Under the pieces are notes generated by a model that did not search any database, was not told where the DNA came from, and was given only the letters and a program-made list of their open reading frames with translations. The translations under genes and the position numbers were made by a program. From the NCBI GenBank assembly GCA_028066695.1, contig JALCBG010000003.1, forward strand, positions 3,043-67,042: a stretch of 64,000 nucleotides of DNA. The letters run 5' to 3'. Positions 9,713 through 19,281 of this stretch are shown here, piece after piece. This DNA comes from Gammaproteobacteria bacterium (GTDB lineage: Bacteria > Pseudomonadota > Gammaproteobacteria > Arenicellales > Poriferihabitantaceae). Position 1 is the first letter of the stretch, and every line of letters starts with the position of its first letter.

Positions 9713-10370
9713 TAAACGGCACGGTGATTTTTCGCTGCGCGGCGAGCGAGGCCGAGTCTATGCGCTCCAGCAGCGAAAACAGCGAGGCGGTGTCGCGGCT
9801 GTGCCGGGCGAGCATGAAATGCAGCGCCTGGTCGCTGAGTTCAAAACCCTTGCTGCGCGCGCGCGCGCGCAGCGCGGCCAGCCGGTCGCGCTCGCTCAGC
9901 CGCCGAATGCGAATGACGCCGCCGCTGAGCAGCCGCGATTCCAAATCCTTCAGTCGCAACTGCAGTTCGTTCACCGGGCGGTCGGCGGCGACCACCAGCC
10001 CGCCCTGCAGCCGGAGTTTTTCATAAAGACTGAGCAGCGCGGCCTGCCAGGCGTCGTCGGCGGCCGCGGCGTGAAAGTCGTCAATGCACACCAATGCGCG
10101 CGGGTCGGCCTGCGCCGCGTCCGGCGGCGCGCCGGCCGCCGGCCAATACGCATGCGGGCGGCGCAATGCGCGCGCGTGCCGGCAGCAAGCGTGCAGCAGG
10201 TGGCTCTTGCCGCTGCCGGCATCGCCCCAGAAATACAGCACGCGCACCGCGCGCGCGCCGCGCGAGATGCGGCGCAACTCTTCCAGCAACGCGGCGTTTT
10301 CGCCGGCGTAAAAACTCGCGAAACTGCTTTCGCTTTCGCTCGGCGCCGGTATCAGCGTTTGGCGGCTCAC
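9696..10370 (-). CDS. hda: DnaA regulatory inactivator Hda
   Basis: Hda is a DnaA-like AAA+ protein that, with the DNA-loaded beta clamp, triggers ATP hydrolysis by DnaA and limits re-initiation. The 224-residue protein has a Walker A motif GDAGSGKS at residues 49-56 and a Walker B-like LVCIDDFHA. The arginine-rich IRRLSERDRLAALR region follows. The GTG at 10370 overlaps the pgsA stop as GTGA. The frame remains open upstream, but that is pgsA shadow. Confidence 0.92.
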   Translation of the reverse strand: MSRQTLIPAPSESESSFASFYAGENAALLEELRRISRGARAVRVLYFWGDAGSGKSHLLHACCRHARALRRPHAYWPAAGAPPDAAQADPRALVCIDDFHAAAADDAWQAALLSLYEKLRLQGGLVVAADRPVNELQLRLKDLESRLLSGGVIRIRRLSERDRLAALRARARSKGFELSDQALHFMLARHSRDTASLFSLLERIDSASLAAQRKITVPFIKSLL

Positions 10371-10933
10371 AGCCCGGCGCCGGTTTCTTCGCGGCGAATG
10401 CCCCACTCCCACACATAGCGGCTGCCGCTGACCACCGTGGTGACCAGCACGCCGGCTATCAGCGCGTCCAAAACCAGCGCGTCAAAATTCGGCGGAATGC
10501 GCAGCCAGTCGGCCTTGCCGCCGAGCACCGCGACCACCAGCGAGATTTGCAAAAAGGTGTTGACCTTGCTGATGTAACTCGGCTTCATCGGCACATCGTC
10601 GCCCATCATCACCAGCACCAGATAACCGACCACGATGACCAGGTCGCGAAACATCACCGCCACCAGCAGCCAGAACGGAATGCCGTCCAGCATCGCCAGC
10701 ATGATGTAGGCGCTCGCGATCAAAAGTTTGTCGGCGATCGGGTCAAGAATCGCGCCGAGTCCGGAGACGAAGTTGTAACGCTTGGCGATGTAGCCGTCCA
10801 GGCCGTCGGTGATGCCGGCTATCAGGAACACCACCATCGCCCAGTCATACGCGCGGTCGCGCAGCAGCAGCACCAGCACCGGGCATGCGGCGATGCGCAG
10901 CAGGGTGAGCAGGTTGGGTAATTGGGAAATCAC
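10367..10933 (-). CDS. pgsA: CDP-diacylglycerol-glycerol-3-phosphate 3-phosphatidyltransferase
   Basis: This integral membrane enzyme commits CDP-diacylglycerol to phosphatidylglycerol synthesis. The 188-residue protein has several hydrophobic helices and the CDP-alcohol phosphotransferase signature, with DG..DG near residue 43 and GAILDPIADK near 60. The start is GTG at 10933, the first start after an in-frame stop. It couples to hda through a 4-bp overlap. Confidence 0.93.
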   Translation of the reverse strand: MISQLPNLLTLLRIAACPVLVLLLRDRAYDWAMVVFLIAGITDGLDGYIAKRYNFVSGLGAILDPIADKLLIASAYIMLAMLDGIPFWLLVAVMFRDLVIVVGYLVLVMMGDDVPMKPSYISKVNTFLQISLVVAVLGGKADWLRIPPNFDALVLDALIAGVLVTTVVSGSRYVWEWGIRREETGAGL

Positions 10934-10965
10934 CGGTGAATATCAGCGGCGCAACAGCGGCGAAC

Positions 10966-11667
10966 TCACCTTTGCGGCGCGGCGCCGTTTACCAAATCCA
11001 CCATTTGCTGCAGCCGCCGAATTTCCGGCACGATCAATTTGCGCTTCTCGCGCGCGAGCACGCCGGCGTTTTCCAGGGAATTTAATTCGCGGGTGACCGC
11101 CTCGCGGTGGCAACTGATGCGGCTCGCCAGCTGGGCGTGGGTCGGCGCGTTGGGAATGCGCGCGACGCCGTCCAGTTCAATGTGCTTTTTGGCGAGGCGC
11201 AGCAACTCGGCGTGCAGGCGCTGGTTTACGCCGATGGTGGAGAATTCAAAAATCCGCTCGCACAGGCGGCGGACCATCGCGGTTAACTGCCGCAGCAGCG
11301 CGAACGCGATGCGCGGATGCGCGTCCAGCAACCGCTGAAAAACATTCTCGGGCATGACCATGATTTCGCATTCGGTCAGCGCGATGACATTGGCCGAGCG
11401 CGGCCGCCCGTCAATCAGCGAAAGTTCGCCGAAGTTTTCGCCGGCCGCCAGGTCGACAAAACTCACCTCGCGCCCGCCGTAGGAGAGCAGCGTTACGCGC
11501 GCGCGGCCGCGCTCAATGAAATACATCTGCTTGCCGCGCTCCAGTTCGCCGACGATTTGCTCGTCTTTTTCGTAGTGGCGGGTGATGCATTGCGCCCGGA
11601 TTTTTTCGAGCGCTTCGGGGGCGAGCGCGGCAAGCAGCGCCGGCTCGGTGCGGGTCGGTGTTTTCAT
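10966..11667 (-). CDS. Crp/Fnr-family transcriptional regulator
   Basis: This 233-residue regulator has an N-terminal cyclic nucleotide-binding fold, with a GENFGELSLIDGRPRSA loop resembling the cNMP phosphate-binding cassette. Its C-terminal winged helix (THAQLASRISCHREAVTREL) is at residues 178-197. There is no N-terminal cysteine cluster, so it is not an oxygen-sensing Fnr. The GELS...RPRSA cassette suggests a cNMP ligand, but that is inference. The ATG at 11667 is chosen because the frame upstream looks like shadow sequence. It is divergent from purM and could regulate it. Confidence 0.85.
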   Translation of the reverse strand: MKTPTRTEPALLAALAPEALEKIRAQCITRHYEKDEQIVGELERGKQMYFIERGRARVTLLSYGGREVSFVDLAAGENFGELSLIDGRPRSANVIALTECEIMVMPENVFQRLLDAHPRIAFALLRQLTAMVRRLCERIFEFSTIGVNQRLHAELLRLAKKHIELDGVARIPNAPTHAQLASRISCHREAVTRELNSLENAGVLAREKRKLIVPEIRRLQQMVDLVNGAAPQR

Positions 11668-11798
11668 GGTTTCTCGTGAGATTGGTGGCGCAGCGGTTGC
11701 TCGGGAGGGTCTGCGTCGTGCTTTCCGTCGCGGAGGGCGAGTGTACACCATGCCGGCGCTTTCGGCGGCTGCCGCGCGCGGCCGCGGATTAATGCATA

Positions 11799-12893
11799 AT
11801 GGCGCCTCCTCCCGCTTCTTCCCCTTCCCCCGCCCCGCCACCGCACTTGACCGCCCCCGCCGCCCGCCAGTTGCGCTACCGGGACAGCGGCGTCGACATA
11901 GACGCCGGCAACGCCCTGGCGCGCCGCATCGCCAAACTCGCGCGCGCCACGCGCCGCGACGGCGTGCTCGGCGGCATCGGCGGCTTCGGCGCGCTGTTTG
12001 AAGTGCCGCTCGCGCGCTACAAAAATCCGGTGCTGGTGTCGGCCGCCGACGGCGCCGGCACCAAGTTGATGCTGGCGCGCGGCGGCGACATCGGCATAGA
12101 TTTGGTGGCGATGTGCGTCAACGACATCATCGCCTGCGGCGCCGAGCCGCTCTACTTTCTGGATTATTTCGCGTGCGGCGCGCTCGACCCGGCGCGCGCC
12201 GAGCGCGTCATCGCCGGCATCGCGCGCGGCTGCGAACTCGCCGGCTGCGCGCTCGCCGGCGGCGAGACCGCCGAGATGCCGGGCATGTATGCGCCGGGCG
12301 ACTACGACCTCGCCGGCTTCGCGGTCGGCATCGCCGACAAGGAAAAACTGCTTTCGCCGCAGCGGGTGCGCGCCGGCGACATCATTCTCGGCCTGGCCTC
12401 CTCGGGCCCGCACGCCAACGGTTTTTCGCTGATTCGCAAAGTGCTGGAGCAAAGCGGCGCGTCGTTGTCGGAAGAGTTGCCCGGAACGCGCGGCACGCTT
12501 GGCGACGCGCTGCTCGCGCCGACGCGCATCTATGTCAAAGCGATGCTGCGCCTCTTCGCCGAGGTGGAAGTGTCGGCGGTCGCGCACATCACCGGCGGCG
12601 GGCTGCCGGAGAATCCGCCGCGCGTGCTGCCGCCGGGCGCGGTCGCCGAAATCGACCGCGCGAGTTGGCAAATGCCCGAAGTATTCGGCTGGCTGCAGCG
12701 GCAGGGCAACATTGAAGACGCGGAAATGCTGCGCGCATTTAACTGCGGCGTCGGCATGCTCGCGGTGGTGCCGCAACGCGACGCGGCGCGCGCCGCGGCG
12801 ATTTTGGAAGAAGCCGGCGAGACGGTGTTTGCACTCGGGCGGATTGCCGCGGCGCGCGACGCGTCGCAGCCGCCGCGGGTGGAATGGGTGTGA
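11799..12893 (+). CDS. purM: Phosphoribosylformylglycinamidine cyclo-ligase
   Basis: PurM catalyses the fifth step of purine synthesis, closing the imidazole ring to give aminoimidazole ribonucleotide. The 364-residue protein has the N-terminal [12 protein letters not shown] start of the fold, [10 protein letters not shown], the [11 protein letters not shown] motif and a late [10 protein letters not shown]. The first 25 residues are Pro/Ala-rich and precede the usual start. The stop overlaps the purN start by 10 bases. Confidence 0.96.
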   Translation: MAPPPASSPSPAPPPHLTAPAARQLRYRDSGVDIDAGNALARRIAKLARATRRDGVLGGIGGFGALFEVPLARYKNPVLVSAADGAGTKLMLARGGDIGIDLVAMCVNDIIACGAEPLYFLDYFACGALDPARAERVIAGIARGCELAGCALAGGETAEMPGMYAPGDYDLAGFAVGIADKEKLLSPQRVRAGDIILGLASSGPHANGFSLIRKVLEQSGASLSEELPGTRGTLGDALLAPTRIYVKAMLRLFAEVEVSAVAHITGGGLPENPPRVLPPGAVAEIDRASWQMPEVFGWLQRQGNIEDAEMLRAFNCGVGMLAVVPQRDAARAAAILEEAGETVFALGRIAAARDASQPPRVEWV

Positions 12894-13528
12894 CGCGCGC
12901 GGTTGCCGTGGCGAATCCGCTCAATCTGGTCGTGCTGATCTCCGGCAATGGCAGCAACCTGCAGGCGATTCTGGACGGCGCCGCGAGCGGCGAATTGCCG
13001 GCGCGCGTCGCCGCGGTCATCAGCGACCGCGCCGATGCATACGGCCTGAAGCGCGCGGCGCGCGCCGGCGTGCCCGCGCATGTGGTGGCGCGCGATGCGC
13101 ATGCCGGCCGCGATTCGTTTGAGGACGAGTTGCTGCGCCGCGTGGAATCGCATGCGCCGGACTTGATCGCGCTCGCCGGTTTCATGCGCGTGCTGTCGCC
13201 GCGTTTTGTCGGGCGGTTTCCGCGGCGCATTCTCAACATTCACCCGTCGCTGCTGCCGAAGTTCAAGGGCCTGAACACCCACCAGCGCGCGCTGGACGCC
13301 GGCGAGCGGCGGCACGGCGCGAGCGTGCATTTCGTCACCGCCGAATTGGACGGCGGCCCGGTCATCCTGCAAAGCGAAGTGGAAATCGCGCCCGGCGACG
13401 ACGCCGAGAGTCTGCGCGCGCGGGTGCTGCGCGAGGAGCACCGCCTCTACCCGCGCGCAATTCGCCAACTCGCGGAAAACCGCCGCCGCGGCATGAACAT
13501 GGCGGACATGGCGGCGGACGCGCGATGA
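12884..13528 (+). CDS. purN: Phosphoribosylglycinamide formyltransferase
   Basis: PurN transfers the formyl group of 10-formyl-tetrahydrofolate to glycinamide ribonucleotide, the third purine step. The 214-residue protein has [13 protein letters not shown] near residue 16, the catalytic segment [12 protein letters not shown] and the HGASVHFV motif. The ATG at 12884 lies inside the purM 3' end; a GTG two codons later is also possible. Its stop overlaps the DUF3108 gene as ATGA. Confidence 0.95.
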   Translation: MGVTRAVAVANPLNLVVLISGNGSNLQAILDGAASGELPARVAAVISDRADAYGLKRAARAGVPAHVVARDAHAGRDSFEDELLRRVESHAPDLIALAGFMRVLSPRFVGRFPRRILNIHPSLLPKFKGLNTHQRALDAGERRHGASVHFVTAELDGGPVILQSEVEIAPGDDAESLRARVLREEHRLYPRAIRQLAENRRRGMNMADMAADAR

Positions 13529-14217
13529 AACGCGCGGCCGCGCTGCTGTTGTTTTGCATCGCGCCGGGCGCGGCGGCGCAGGACATCGCCGACCAGACGC
13601 TGCGCTACGCCGCGTCCTACGGCCGGCTGCACGCCGGCGGCATAGAAATTCAAATTCGCCGCGAGGCGCGCGGCTACCTGGTCACCTCCACGGCCAAGCC
13701 GAGTCTGCTCGCGGCGATGTTCATGAAGGCGCATGTCACCGAGACGCGCTTCGTCCGCGCCGGCGGACGCGTGGCGCTGGACAGCGGCAGCGAGCGGCTG
13801 GTCGGCGGAGAGGGGTACGCGCGAAGTTTTCGCGTAGACCGCGAGCGCGCGGTTGTGGAATTCGCCGACGGCCGGCGCGACAAAATCGGCGCGCGCGAGC
13901 AACTTGAGGCGGCCGCGTTTCCGCTGCTGCTGATGCTGCGCCCGCTTGATGCGCTGGAAGGCGCGCGCGTGCGCGAAGTCAGCGCGAAGCGGCTGCGCGA
14001 GTATGTGTATGACGCGCCGGCGCCGGAGGCGCTGCGCGTGCCGGCCGGCGAGTTTGACTGCTGGAAAATCACGCGCCGCCGCGCCGACAAACCGGAGGAC
14101 AGCGTCAGCGTCTGGCTGCGCCGCGACGGCCGTCAAGTCCAAGCTCCGCTGCAAATCGCCGTGCACAAACGCGGCAAGACCACTTTGCTGCAGTTGACCG
14201 AGCAGCGCTTTGACTGA
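13525..14217 (+). CDS. DUF3108 family exported protein
   Basis: This 230-residue protein of unknown function begins with a signal peptide ([19 protein letters not shown]). The mature part starts with LRYAASYGRLHAGG and contains the DGRRDK, LLLMLRPLD and PAGEFDCWKITRR segments expected of DUF3108. It directly follows purMN, an arrangement shared with Pseudomonas as I recall it. It is probably periplasmic. The link to purine synthesis is positional only. Confidence 0.8.
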   Translation: MKRAAALLLFCIAPGAAAQDIADQTLRYAASYGRLHAGGIEIQIRREARGYLVTSTAKPSLLAAMFMKAHVTETRFVRAGGRVALDSGSERLVGGEGYARSFRVDRERAVVEFADGRRDKIGAREQLEAAAFPLLLMLRPLDALEGARVREVSAKRLREYVYDAPAPEALRVPAGEFDCWKITRRRADKPEDSVSVWLRRDGRQVQAPLQIAVHKRGKTTLLQLTEQRFD

Positions 14218-14671
14218 TAGGGAATGCGAATATTCTGCCGCGGTGGTCGACTGGCGCGAGCACCGCGAAGTGATCAGCGCGATTCGCCGCGCCGTGTTCA
14301 TTGACGAGCAGGGCGTGAGCGAGGCGCTGGAACTTGACCCGCATGACGGCGCGCACACGCACGCGCTGGCGCGCGACTCGGCCGGCAACGGCATCGCCAC
14401 CGGCCGGCTGAGCGAACATGACGCGGGCGCAGCCGGGCAAATCGGTCGAATGGCGGTGCTGAAAGCCTGGCGCGGGCGCGGCGTCGGCGGCGCGATTCTC
14501 GCGGCGCTGCTGGAGGCCGCGCGCGAGCGCGGCATGGTTTCGGTGTCGCTGCATGCGCAGACGCATGCGCGGGCGTTTTACGCCGCGCGCGGCTTTGCCG
14601 AATGCGGCGAAACTTTCATGGAAGCCGGGATTGAACATATTAAAATGGCGCGCCCGCTGCCGCGGCGGTGA
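14210..14671 (+). CDS. GNAT-family N-acetyltransferase
   Basis: This 153-residue acetyltransferase has the acetyl-CoA motif MAVLKAWRGRGVGGAIL near residue 80 and a C-terminal FYAARGFAECGETFMEAGI. The VFIDEQGVSEALELD stretch resembles the YjcF/ElaA-like group. Its substrate is unknown. A TTG start at 14210 overlaps the DUF3108 stop, suggesting it belongs to the purMN transcript. A later start is possible. Confidence 0.8.
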   Translation: MTDRECEYSAAVVDWREHREVISAIRRAVFIDEQGVSEALELDPHDGAHTHALARDSAGNGIATGRLSEHDAGAAGQIGRMAVLKAWRGRGVGGAILAALLEAARERGMVSVSLHAQTHARAFYAARGFAECGETFMEAGIEHIKMARPLPRR

Positions 14672-14690
14672 CCGCGCGGCGCCCCCTTCC

Positions 14691-15611
14691 ATGACCGTCG
14701 CGCTCTCCATCACCGACCTGCAAAAGACCTACCCCAACGGCCTGGTCGCGCTGCGCGGCATTGATCTGCAGGTGGAGGAAGGCGACTTTTTCGCGCTGCT
14801 CGGAAAAAACGGCGCGGGAAAATCCACCGCCATCGGCATCATCTCCTCGCTGGTCAACAAAAGCGGCGGCAAAGTGCGCGTGTTTGACGCCGACATAGAC
14901 CGCGATTTCGCGCGCGCAAAATCCTACCTCGGCGTGGTGCCGCAGGAATTTAATTTCAGCATCTTTGAAACGCCGATGCAAATCGTGTGCAACCAGGCCG
15001 GCTACTACGGCATCGGGCGCAAACTCGCGGAAGAGCGCGCCGGCCATTATTTGCGCCAGCTCGGCCTGTGGGAAAAGCGCGAACAGATGGCGCAGACGCT
15101 GTCCGGCGGCATGAAGCGGCGGCTGATGATCGCGCGCGCGCTGATGCACGAGCCTCGCCTGTTGATTTTGGACGAACCGACCGCGGGCGTGGACATTGAA
15201 ATCCGCCGCTCCATGTGGAACTACCTGACCGCCATCAACCAAAGCGGCACCACCATCATTCTCACCACGCATTACCTGGAAGAGGCGGAAAGTTTGTGCC
15301 GCAACATCGCCATCATTGATCGCGGGCGGCTGGTGGAAAACACCGGCATGCGCGAACTACTCGGCAAACTGCAGACCGACGCGTATGTGCTGGACCTCGC
15401 CGAGCCGCTGCGCGAACTGCCGCGCGGCCTGCCGTCCAGCTGGGAATTGACCGGCCCGAATGTGCTGGAGGCCGACGTCCCCGCCACCGGCAGTTTGGAC
15501 GCGCTGTTTGAAAAACTCGCCGGGCACAACATCAAAGTGCGCAGCATGCGCAACAAAACCAACCGCCTCGAGCAACTGTTTCTCGACATGGTGGAGGAGG
15601 AAGGCGCGTGA
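14691..15611 (+). CDS. ABC transporter ATP-binding protein (YadG/ABC-2 type)
   Basis: This 306-residue ATPase powers the permease encoded directly downstream. It has Walker A GKNGAGKST near residue 38, the ABC signature LSGGMKRR near 140 and Walker B LLILDEPTAGVD. The switch histidine is in TTHYLEEAE. A C-terminal regulatory extension of about 80 residues follows. The ATG at 14691 is used because the frame upstream overlaps the GNAT gene. The pair resembles E. coli YadG/YadH; the exported substrate is unknown. Confidence 0.9.
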   Translation: MTVALSITDLQKTYPNGLVALRGIDLQVEEGDFFALLGKNGAGKSTAIGIISSLVNKSGGKVRVFDADIDRDFARAKSYLGVVPQEFNFSIFETPMQIVCNQAGYYGIGRKLAEERAGHYLRQLGLWEKREQMAQTLSGGMKRRLMIARALMHEPRLLILDEPTAGVDIEIRRSMWNYLTAINQSGTTIILTTHYLEEAESLCRNIAIIDRGRLVENTGMRELLGKLQTDAYVLDLAEPLRELPRGLPSSWELTGPNVLEADVPATGSLDALFEKLAGHNIKVRSMRNKTNRLEQLFLDMVEEEGA

Positions 15612-16381
15612 ACTGGAAACTCGCGGCGGTCGCCTACGCCACCATCGTGCGCAAGGAAACCACGCGCTTTCTCCGCATCTGGCAGCAGTCGCTGCTGCCG
15701 CCGGTGATCACCACCGCGCTGTATTTCATCATCTTCGGGCACCTGATCGGGCCGCGCATCGGCGAGATGGACGGCCACCGTTACATCGATTTCATCGTGC
15801 CGGGGCTGATACTGATGTCGGTCATCACCAACGCCTACGCCAATGTTTCGTCTTCGCTTTTCAGCGCGAAGTTTCAGCGCGCGATAGAGGAACTGCAAGT
15901 GTCGCCGACCCCCAACTTCGTCATCCTGCTCGGCTATGTCAGCGGCGGCGTGGCGCGCGCCATTTTGGTCGGCGTCATCGTCACCTCTGTGTCGCTGTTT
16001 TTCAGCCGGCTTTCCATGCACAGTTATTTGGTGACGGCCAGCATGGTTTTTTTGACCGCGGTGCTGTTTGCGCTCGGCGGATTTTTGAACGGCCTGTTCG
16101 CGCGCAAATTTGACGACATCTCCATCGTGCCGACATTCATTCTGACGCCGCTGACCTACCTCGGCGGCGTGTTCTACTCCATCAAACTTTTGCCCGCGCT
16201 GTGGCAGGCGGTGTCGCACATCAACCCGATCCTCTACATGATCAACGCGTTCCGCTACGGCTTCCTCGGCATCACCGACATCGGGCTCGGTTTTTCCTAT
16301 GGGATCACCGCGCTGTTCATCGCCGCGCTGTTTTTTCTCAACCTGAAACTCCTGAACGCCGGCTTCGGCATCCGCCGCTAA
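15608..16381 (+). CDS. ABC-2 type transporter permease (YadH-like)
   Basis: This 257-residue inner-membrane protein has about six hydrophobic segments. It carries ABC-2 permease features such as FIVPGLILMSVITNAYANVSS and the late LTYLGGVFYSIKLLP. It starts with GTG overlapping the ATPase stop (GTGA), so both subunits are probably made together. It is convergent with ptsI, with four bases between the genes. Confidence 0.9.
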   Translation: MNWKLAAVAYATIVRKETTRFLRIWQQSLLPPVITTALYFIIFGHLIGPRIGEMDGHRYIDFIVPGLILMSVITNAYANVSSSLFSAKFQRAIEELQVSPTPNFVILLGYVSGGVARAILVGVIVTSVSLFFSRLSMHSYLVTASMVFLTAVLFALGGFLNGLFARKFDDISIVPTFILTPLTYLGGVFYSIKLLPALWQAVSHINPILYMINAFRYGFLGITDIGLGFSYGITALFIAALFFLNLKLLNAGFGIRR

Positions 16382-16385
16382 CCGC

Positions 16386-18116
16386 TCAGCGGTTGAGGTC
16401 GGCGGCCATTTGCCGCAGCCGCTCCGGGTCCGGGGTGCGCAGCATCTCCGCGACCGGGCGCCCCAGTTTCGCCGCGTCGCTCAGGCGGATTTGGCGCTTC
16501 ACTTCCAGCAGCGAGGCCGGGTCCATGCTGAATTCGCGCAGCCCCATGCCGAGCAGAATGCGCGTGTAGGCGCTGTCGCCGGCCATCTCGCCGCACATTG
16601 ACACCGGGATGCCGGCGTTTTTTCCGGCGTCTATGGTGTTCTTGATCAGCCGCAACACCGACGGATGCAGCGGGTCATACAGGTAGTTGACCTCGTCGTC
16701 GACGCGGTCTATGGCGAGCGTGTACTGGATTAAATCGTTGGTGCCGATGGAAAGAAAATCCAGTTTGTGCGCGAACAAATCGGCCGCGACCGCGGCCGCC
16801 GGAACTTCAATCATGCCGCCGACCGGCGTGTGCGGATTGAAGTCGCAACCGTCGCGCCCGAGTTCCAGTCTCACCTCGGCGAGCAGCGCGAACAACTGGT
16901 TTAATTCTTCCATGTTCGTCACCATCGGCGCCATGATGCGCGCCGGGCCGAGCGCGGAGGCGCGGTAGATCGCGCGCAATTGCGGCTTGAACATGCCGAC
17001 ATCATGCAAAGACAGGCGAATCGCGCGCCGCCCGAGCGCCGGGCTGGCCGCCGCGTGTCCGCCGCGGGCGCGCTTGTCGCCGCCGAGGTCCAGCGTGCGA
17101 ATGGTGACCGGCCGCCGCGCGCGCGCGAGCACATCGGCGTAAATTTCAAACTGCTCATCCTCGCCGGGCATGCCCTCGCGGTTCATGAACAAAAACTCGG
17201 TGCGGTACAAGCCGACGCCGCGCGCGTTTTGCGCCGCGCATTCGGCGGCTTCCTCCGGCAGTTCAATGTTGACCAGCAGCGACACTTCCTCGCCGTCCAG
17301 CGTCACCGCCTCGGCGTCGCGCAGCGAATCCAATTCCTGCGCGCGCCGCAGAATTTTTTCGCGGCGGCGCTCGTAGGCGGCGAGCGCGGGCGCGTCGGGG
17401 TTGACCAGCGCCACGCCGCGGCGGCCGTCTATGACCAGCAAATCGCCGCTGCGCAGCCAGCGCGTCGCGCCGCGCATGCCGACTATCGCCGGAATGCGCA
17501 TGCCGCGCGCGAGAATCGCGGTGTGCGAAATCGGGCCGCCGAGGTTGGTGATGAACGCGCTGATGCGGCGGCGTTTCAGTTCCACCGCGTCGGCCGGAGT
17601 CAGGTCGTCGGCGACGATGATCTCTCCGGCGGCGGCATCCCCGGGCAGGCCGGCCCCGTCCGCCGCCGGCGCGCCGGCCTCCTCCAGCAATTCGCCCTGC
17701 ACGCGCTGAATGACCTGCGCGACATCGGCCGACTTTCCGCTGAGGTAGGGGTCGCGCATTTCGCGAAAAAATTTGTCCAGGTTTGCGGCGTGGCGGTCGA
17801 GCGCGGCTTCGGCGTTGATGCGCCGCTCGCGGATGATTTCGGCCGGATTTTCGAGCATCGCCCGGTCTTCCAGAATCATCAGTTGAATGCCGAGAAACGG
17901 CGCGACTTCCTCCGGCACATCATCGGGAAGTTCGCCGCGGATTTTTTCCAGCGCGGCGCGCGCGCGCGCGAACGCTTCGCGCAGGCGCGCCACTTCGGAA
18001 TCCACGCGCCCGGGCTCCAGCGCGTATTCCGGAATTTCCTGGCCCGGGCGGTGCAGCACGCGCGCCCGGCCGATGGCGATGCCGCCGCCGACTCCGCTTG
18101 CATGCAGCGTGAACAC
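16386..18116 (-). CDS. ptsI: Phosphoenolpyruvate-protein phosphotransferase (enzyme I)
   Basis: Enzyme I takes phosphate from phosphoenolpyruvate and passes it to HPr. The 576-residue protein has the active histidine His198 in GGPISHTAILARG, the PEP-site segment LGGDKR, and the C-terminal signature SIGTNDLIQYTLAIDR. There is no N-terminal GAF domain, so it is classical enzyme I rather than PtsP. The GTG at 18116 follows the HPr stop by two bases. No sugar EIIBC gene is in the window, so the phosphate probably goes to PtsN as a regulatory relay. Confidence 0.95.
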   Translation of the reverse strand: MFTLHASGVGGGIAIGRARVLHRPGQEIPEYALEPGRVDSEVARLREAFARARAALEKIRGELPDDVPEEVAPFLGIQLMILEDRAMLENPAEIIRERRINAEAALDRHAANLDKFFREMRDPYLSGKSADVAQVIQRVQGELLEEAGAPAADGAGLPGDAAAGEIIVADDLTPADAVELKRRRISAFITNLGGPISHTAILARGMRIPAIVGMRGATRWLRSGDLLVIDGRRGVALVNPDAPALAAYERRREKILRRAQELDSLRDAEAVTLDGEEVSLLVNIELPEEAAECAAQNARGVGLYRTEFLFMNREGMPGEDEQFEIYADVLARARRPVTIRTLDLGGDKRARGGHAAASPALGRRAIRLSLHDVGMFKPQLRAIYRASALGPARIMAPMVTNMEELNQLFALLAEVRLELGRDGCDFNPHTPVGGMIEVPAAAVAADLFAHKLDFLSIGTNDLIQYTLAIDRVDDEVNYLYDPLHPSVLRLIKNTIDAGKNAGIPVSMCGEMAGDSAYTRILLGMGLREFSMDPASLLEVKRQIRLSDAAKLGRPVAEMLRTPDPERLRQMAADLNR

Positions 18117-18118
18117 CT

Positions 18119-18421
18119 TTATTCGCCCTCGCCGAAGCGCTCGGCGAATAATTTGCAAACCGCGTCGGCCGCGCGCCCGGCGTCGTCGCCGCGCGCGGTG
18201 AGTTTCAACTCGCTGCCCTGCGCCGCGGCGAGCATCATCACGCCCATTATGCTTTTGGCGTCGGCGGTTTTATCGTTGAAATCCAGGCGAATCGCGCAGC
18301 GGTAGGCGGCGGTCATCTTCACCAATTTCGCCGCGGCGCGCGCGTGCAGGCCCAGTTTGTTGACCACGACGATTTCGCGGACGATGTCAATGTCGCGCCG
18401 GGAAGCGCTCCCGGAAATCAT
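18119..18421 (-). CDS. ptsH: Phosphocarrier protein HPr/NPr
   Basis: HPr carries phosphate between enzyme I and EIIA. The 100-residue protein has the active His26 in NKLGLHARAAAKLV and the regulatory-site serine Ser57 in ADAKSIMGVMML. It has about twelve extra residues at the N-terminus compared with E. coli HPr. The ATG overlaps the rapZ stop (ATGA). An HPr kinase gene, which would use Ser57, was not seen. Confidence 0.93.
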   Translation of the reverse strand: MISGSASRRDIDIVREIVVVNKLGLHARAAAKLVKMTAAYRCAIRLDFNDKTADAKSIMGVMMLAAAQGSELKLTARGDDAGRAADAVCKLFAERFGEGE

Positions 18422-19281
18422 TTTTCCAGGTCGCGGTGGCGCGCCTGCACCGCGATGCCGGCCGCGGAAAAAAGTTCGCGCAACCGCTCGGCGACATACA
18501 CCGAGCGGTGGCGGCCGCCGGTGCAGCCGATCGCCACGGTGAAGTAACTGCGGTTTTCGGCGGCGAAGCCCGGCAGCCACTGCTCCAGAAAGCCGTGGAG
18601 TTGGCCGACCATGCGGCGCACGTTTTCGTCTGCGCCGAGGTATTCGGCCACCGCCGAATCCAGCCCGCTCAGCGCGCGCAAATTTTCCTCCCAATAGGGG
18701 TTCGGCAGGCAGCGCACATCAAAGACAAAATCCGCCTGGCGCGGCGCGCCGTATTTGAAGCCGAAAGACTCAATCAAAAACAGCGGGCCCGCGTCGGCAC
18801 CGGCCGCGAAATCGCGAACCAGCGCGCGCAGTTCATGCGCGGTGGTGTCGGTGGTATCGACGACTTTTTCGGCGCGGTCATGCAGCGGCTGCAGCAGGCG
18901 GCGCTCGCGGCGAATGCCCTCCAACAGCGGCGTGCGCGCGCCGGTCAGCGGGTGCCGGCGGCGCGTCTCGGCGTAGCGGCGCACCAGCGCCTGCTCTTCG
19001 GCCTGCAGAAACAGCAGGCGGCAAAAATTTTCATGGCGCGCGATCTTGTCAAGGTTTTCATCCAGCAATGACAAAAAATGCCGGTTGCGCGAATCAATGC
19101 CGACCGCGGCGCCGCGCGCGTCCTGCGCGCCGTTTTGCAGATGGCGCGCGAATTCGGGCAGCAGCACCGACGGCAAATTGTCTATGCAGTAATAGCCGAT
19201 GTCCTCCAGCGACTGCAGCGCGACGCTTTTGCCCGAGCCGGACAGCCCGCTGACGATGATCAGGTCGGGCTGCGCGCTCAC
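18418..19281 (-). CDS. rapZ: RNase adapter protein RapZ
   Basis: RapZ is a nucleotide-binding protein that in enterics guides RNase E to the GlmZ sRNA and so controls glucosamine-6-phosphate synthesis. The 287-residue protein has a P-loop GLSGSGKS at residues 12-19. The C-terminal RNA-binding domain carries FGFKYG, DVRCLPNPYW and the GCTGGRHRSVY motif. The GTG start overlaps the ptsN stop. GlmZ itself is not visible here. Confidence 0.95.
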   Translation of the reverse strand: MSAQPDLIIVSGLSGSGKSVALQSLEDIGYYCIDNLPSVLLPEFARHLQNGAQDARGAAVGIDSRNRHFLSLLDENLDKIARHENFCRLLFLQAEEQALVRRYAETRRRHPLTGARTPLLEGIRRERRLLQPLHDRAEKVVDTTDTTAHELRALVRDFAAGADAGPLFLIESFGFKYGAPRQADFVFDVRCLPNPYWEENLRALSGLDSAVAEYLGADENVRRMVGQLHGFLEQWLPGFAAENRSYFTVAIGCTGGRHRSVYVAERLRELFSAAGIAVQARHRDLEK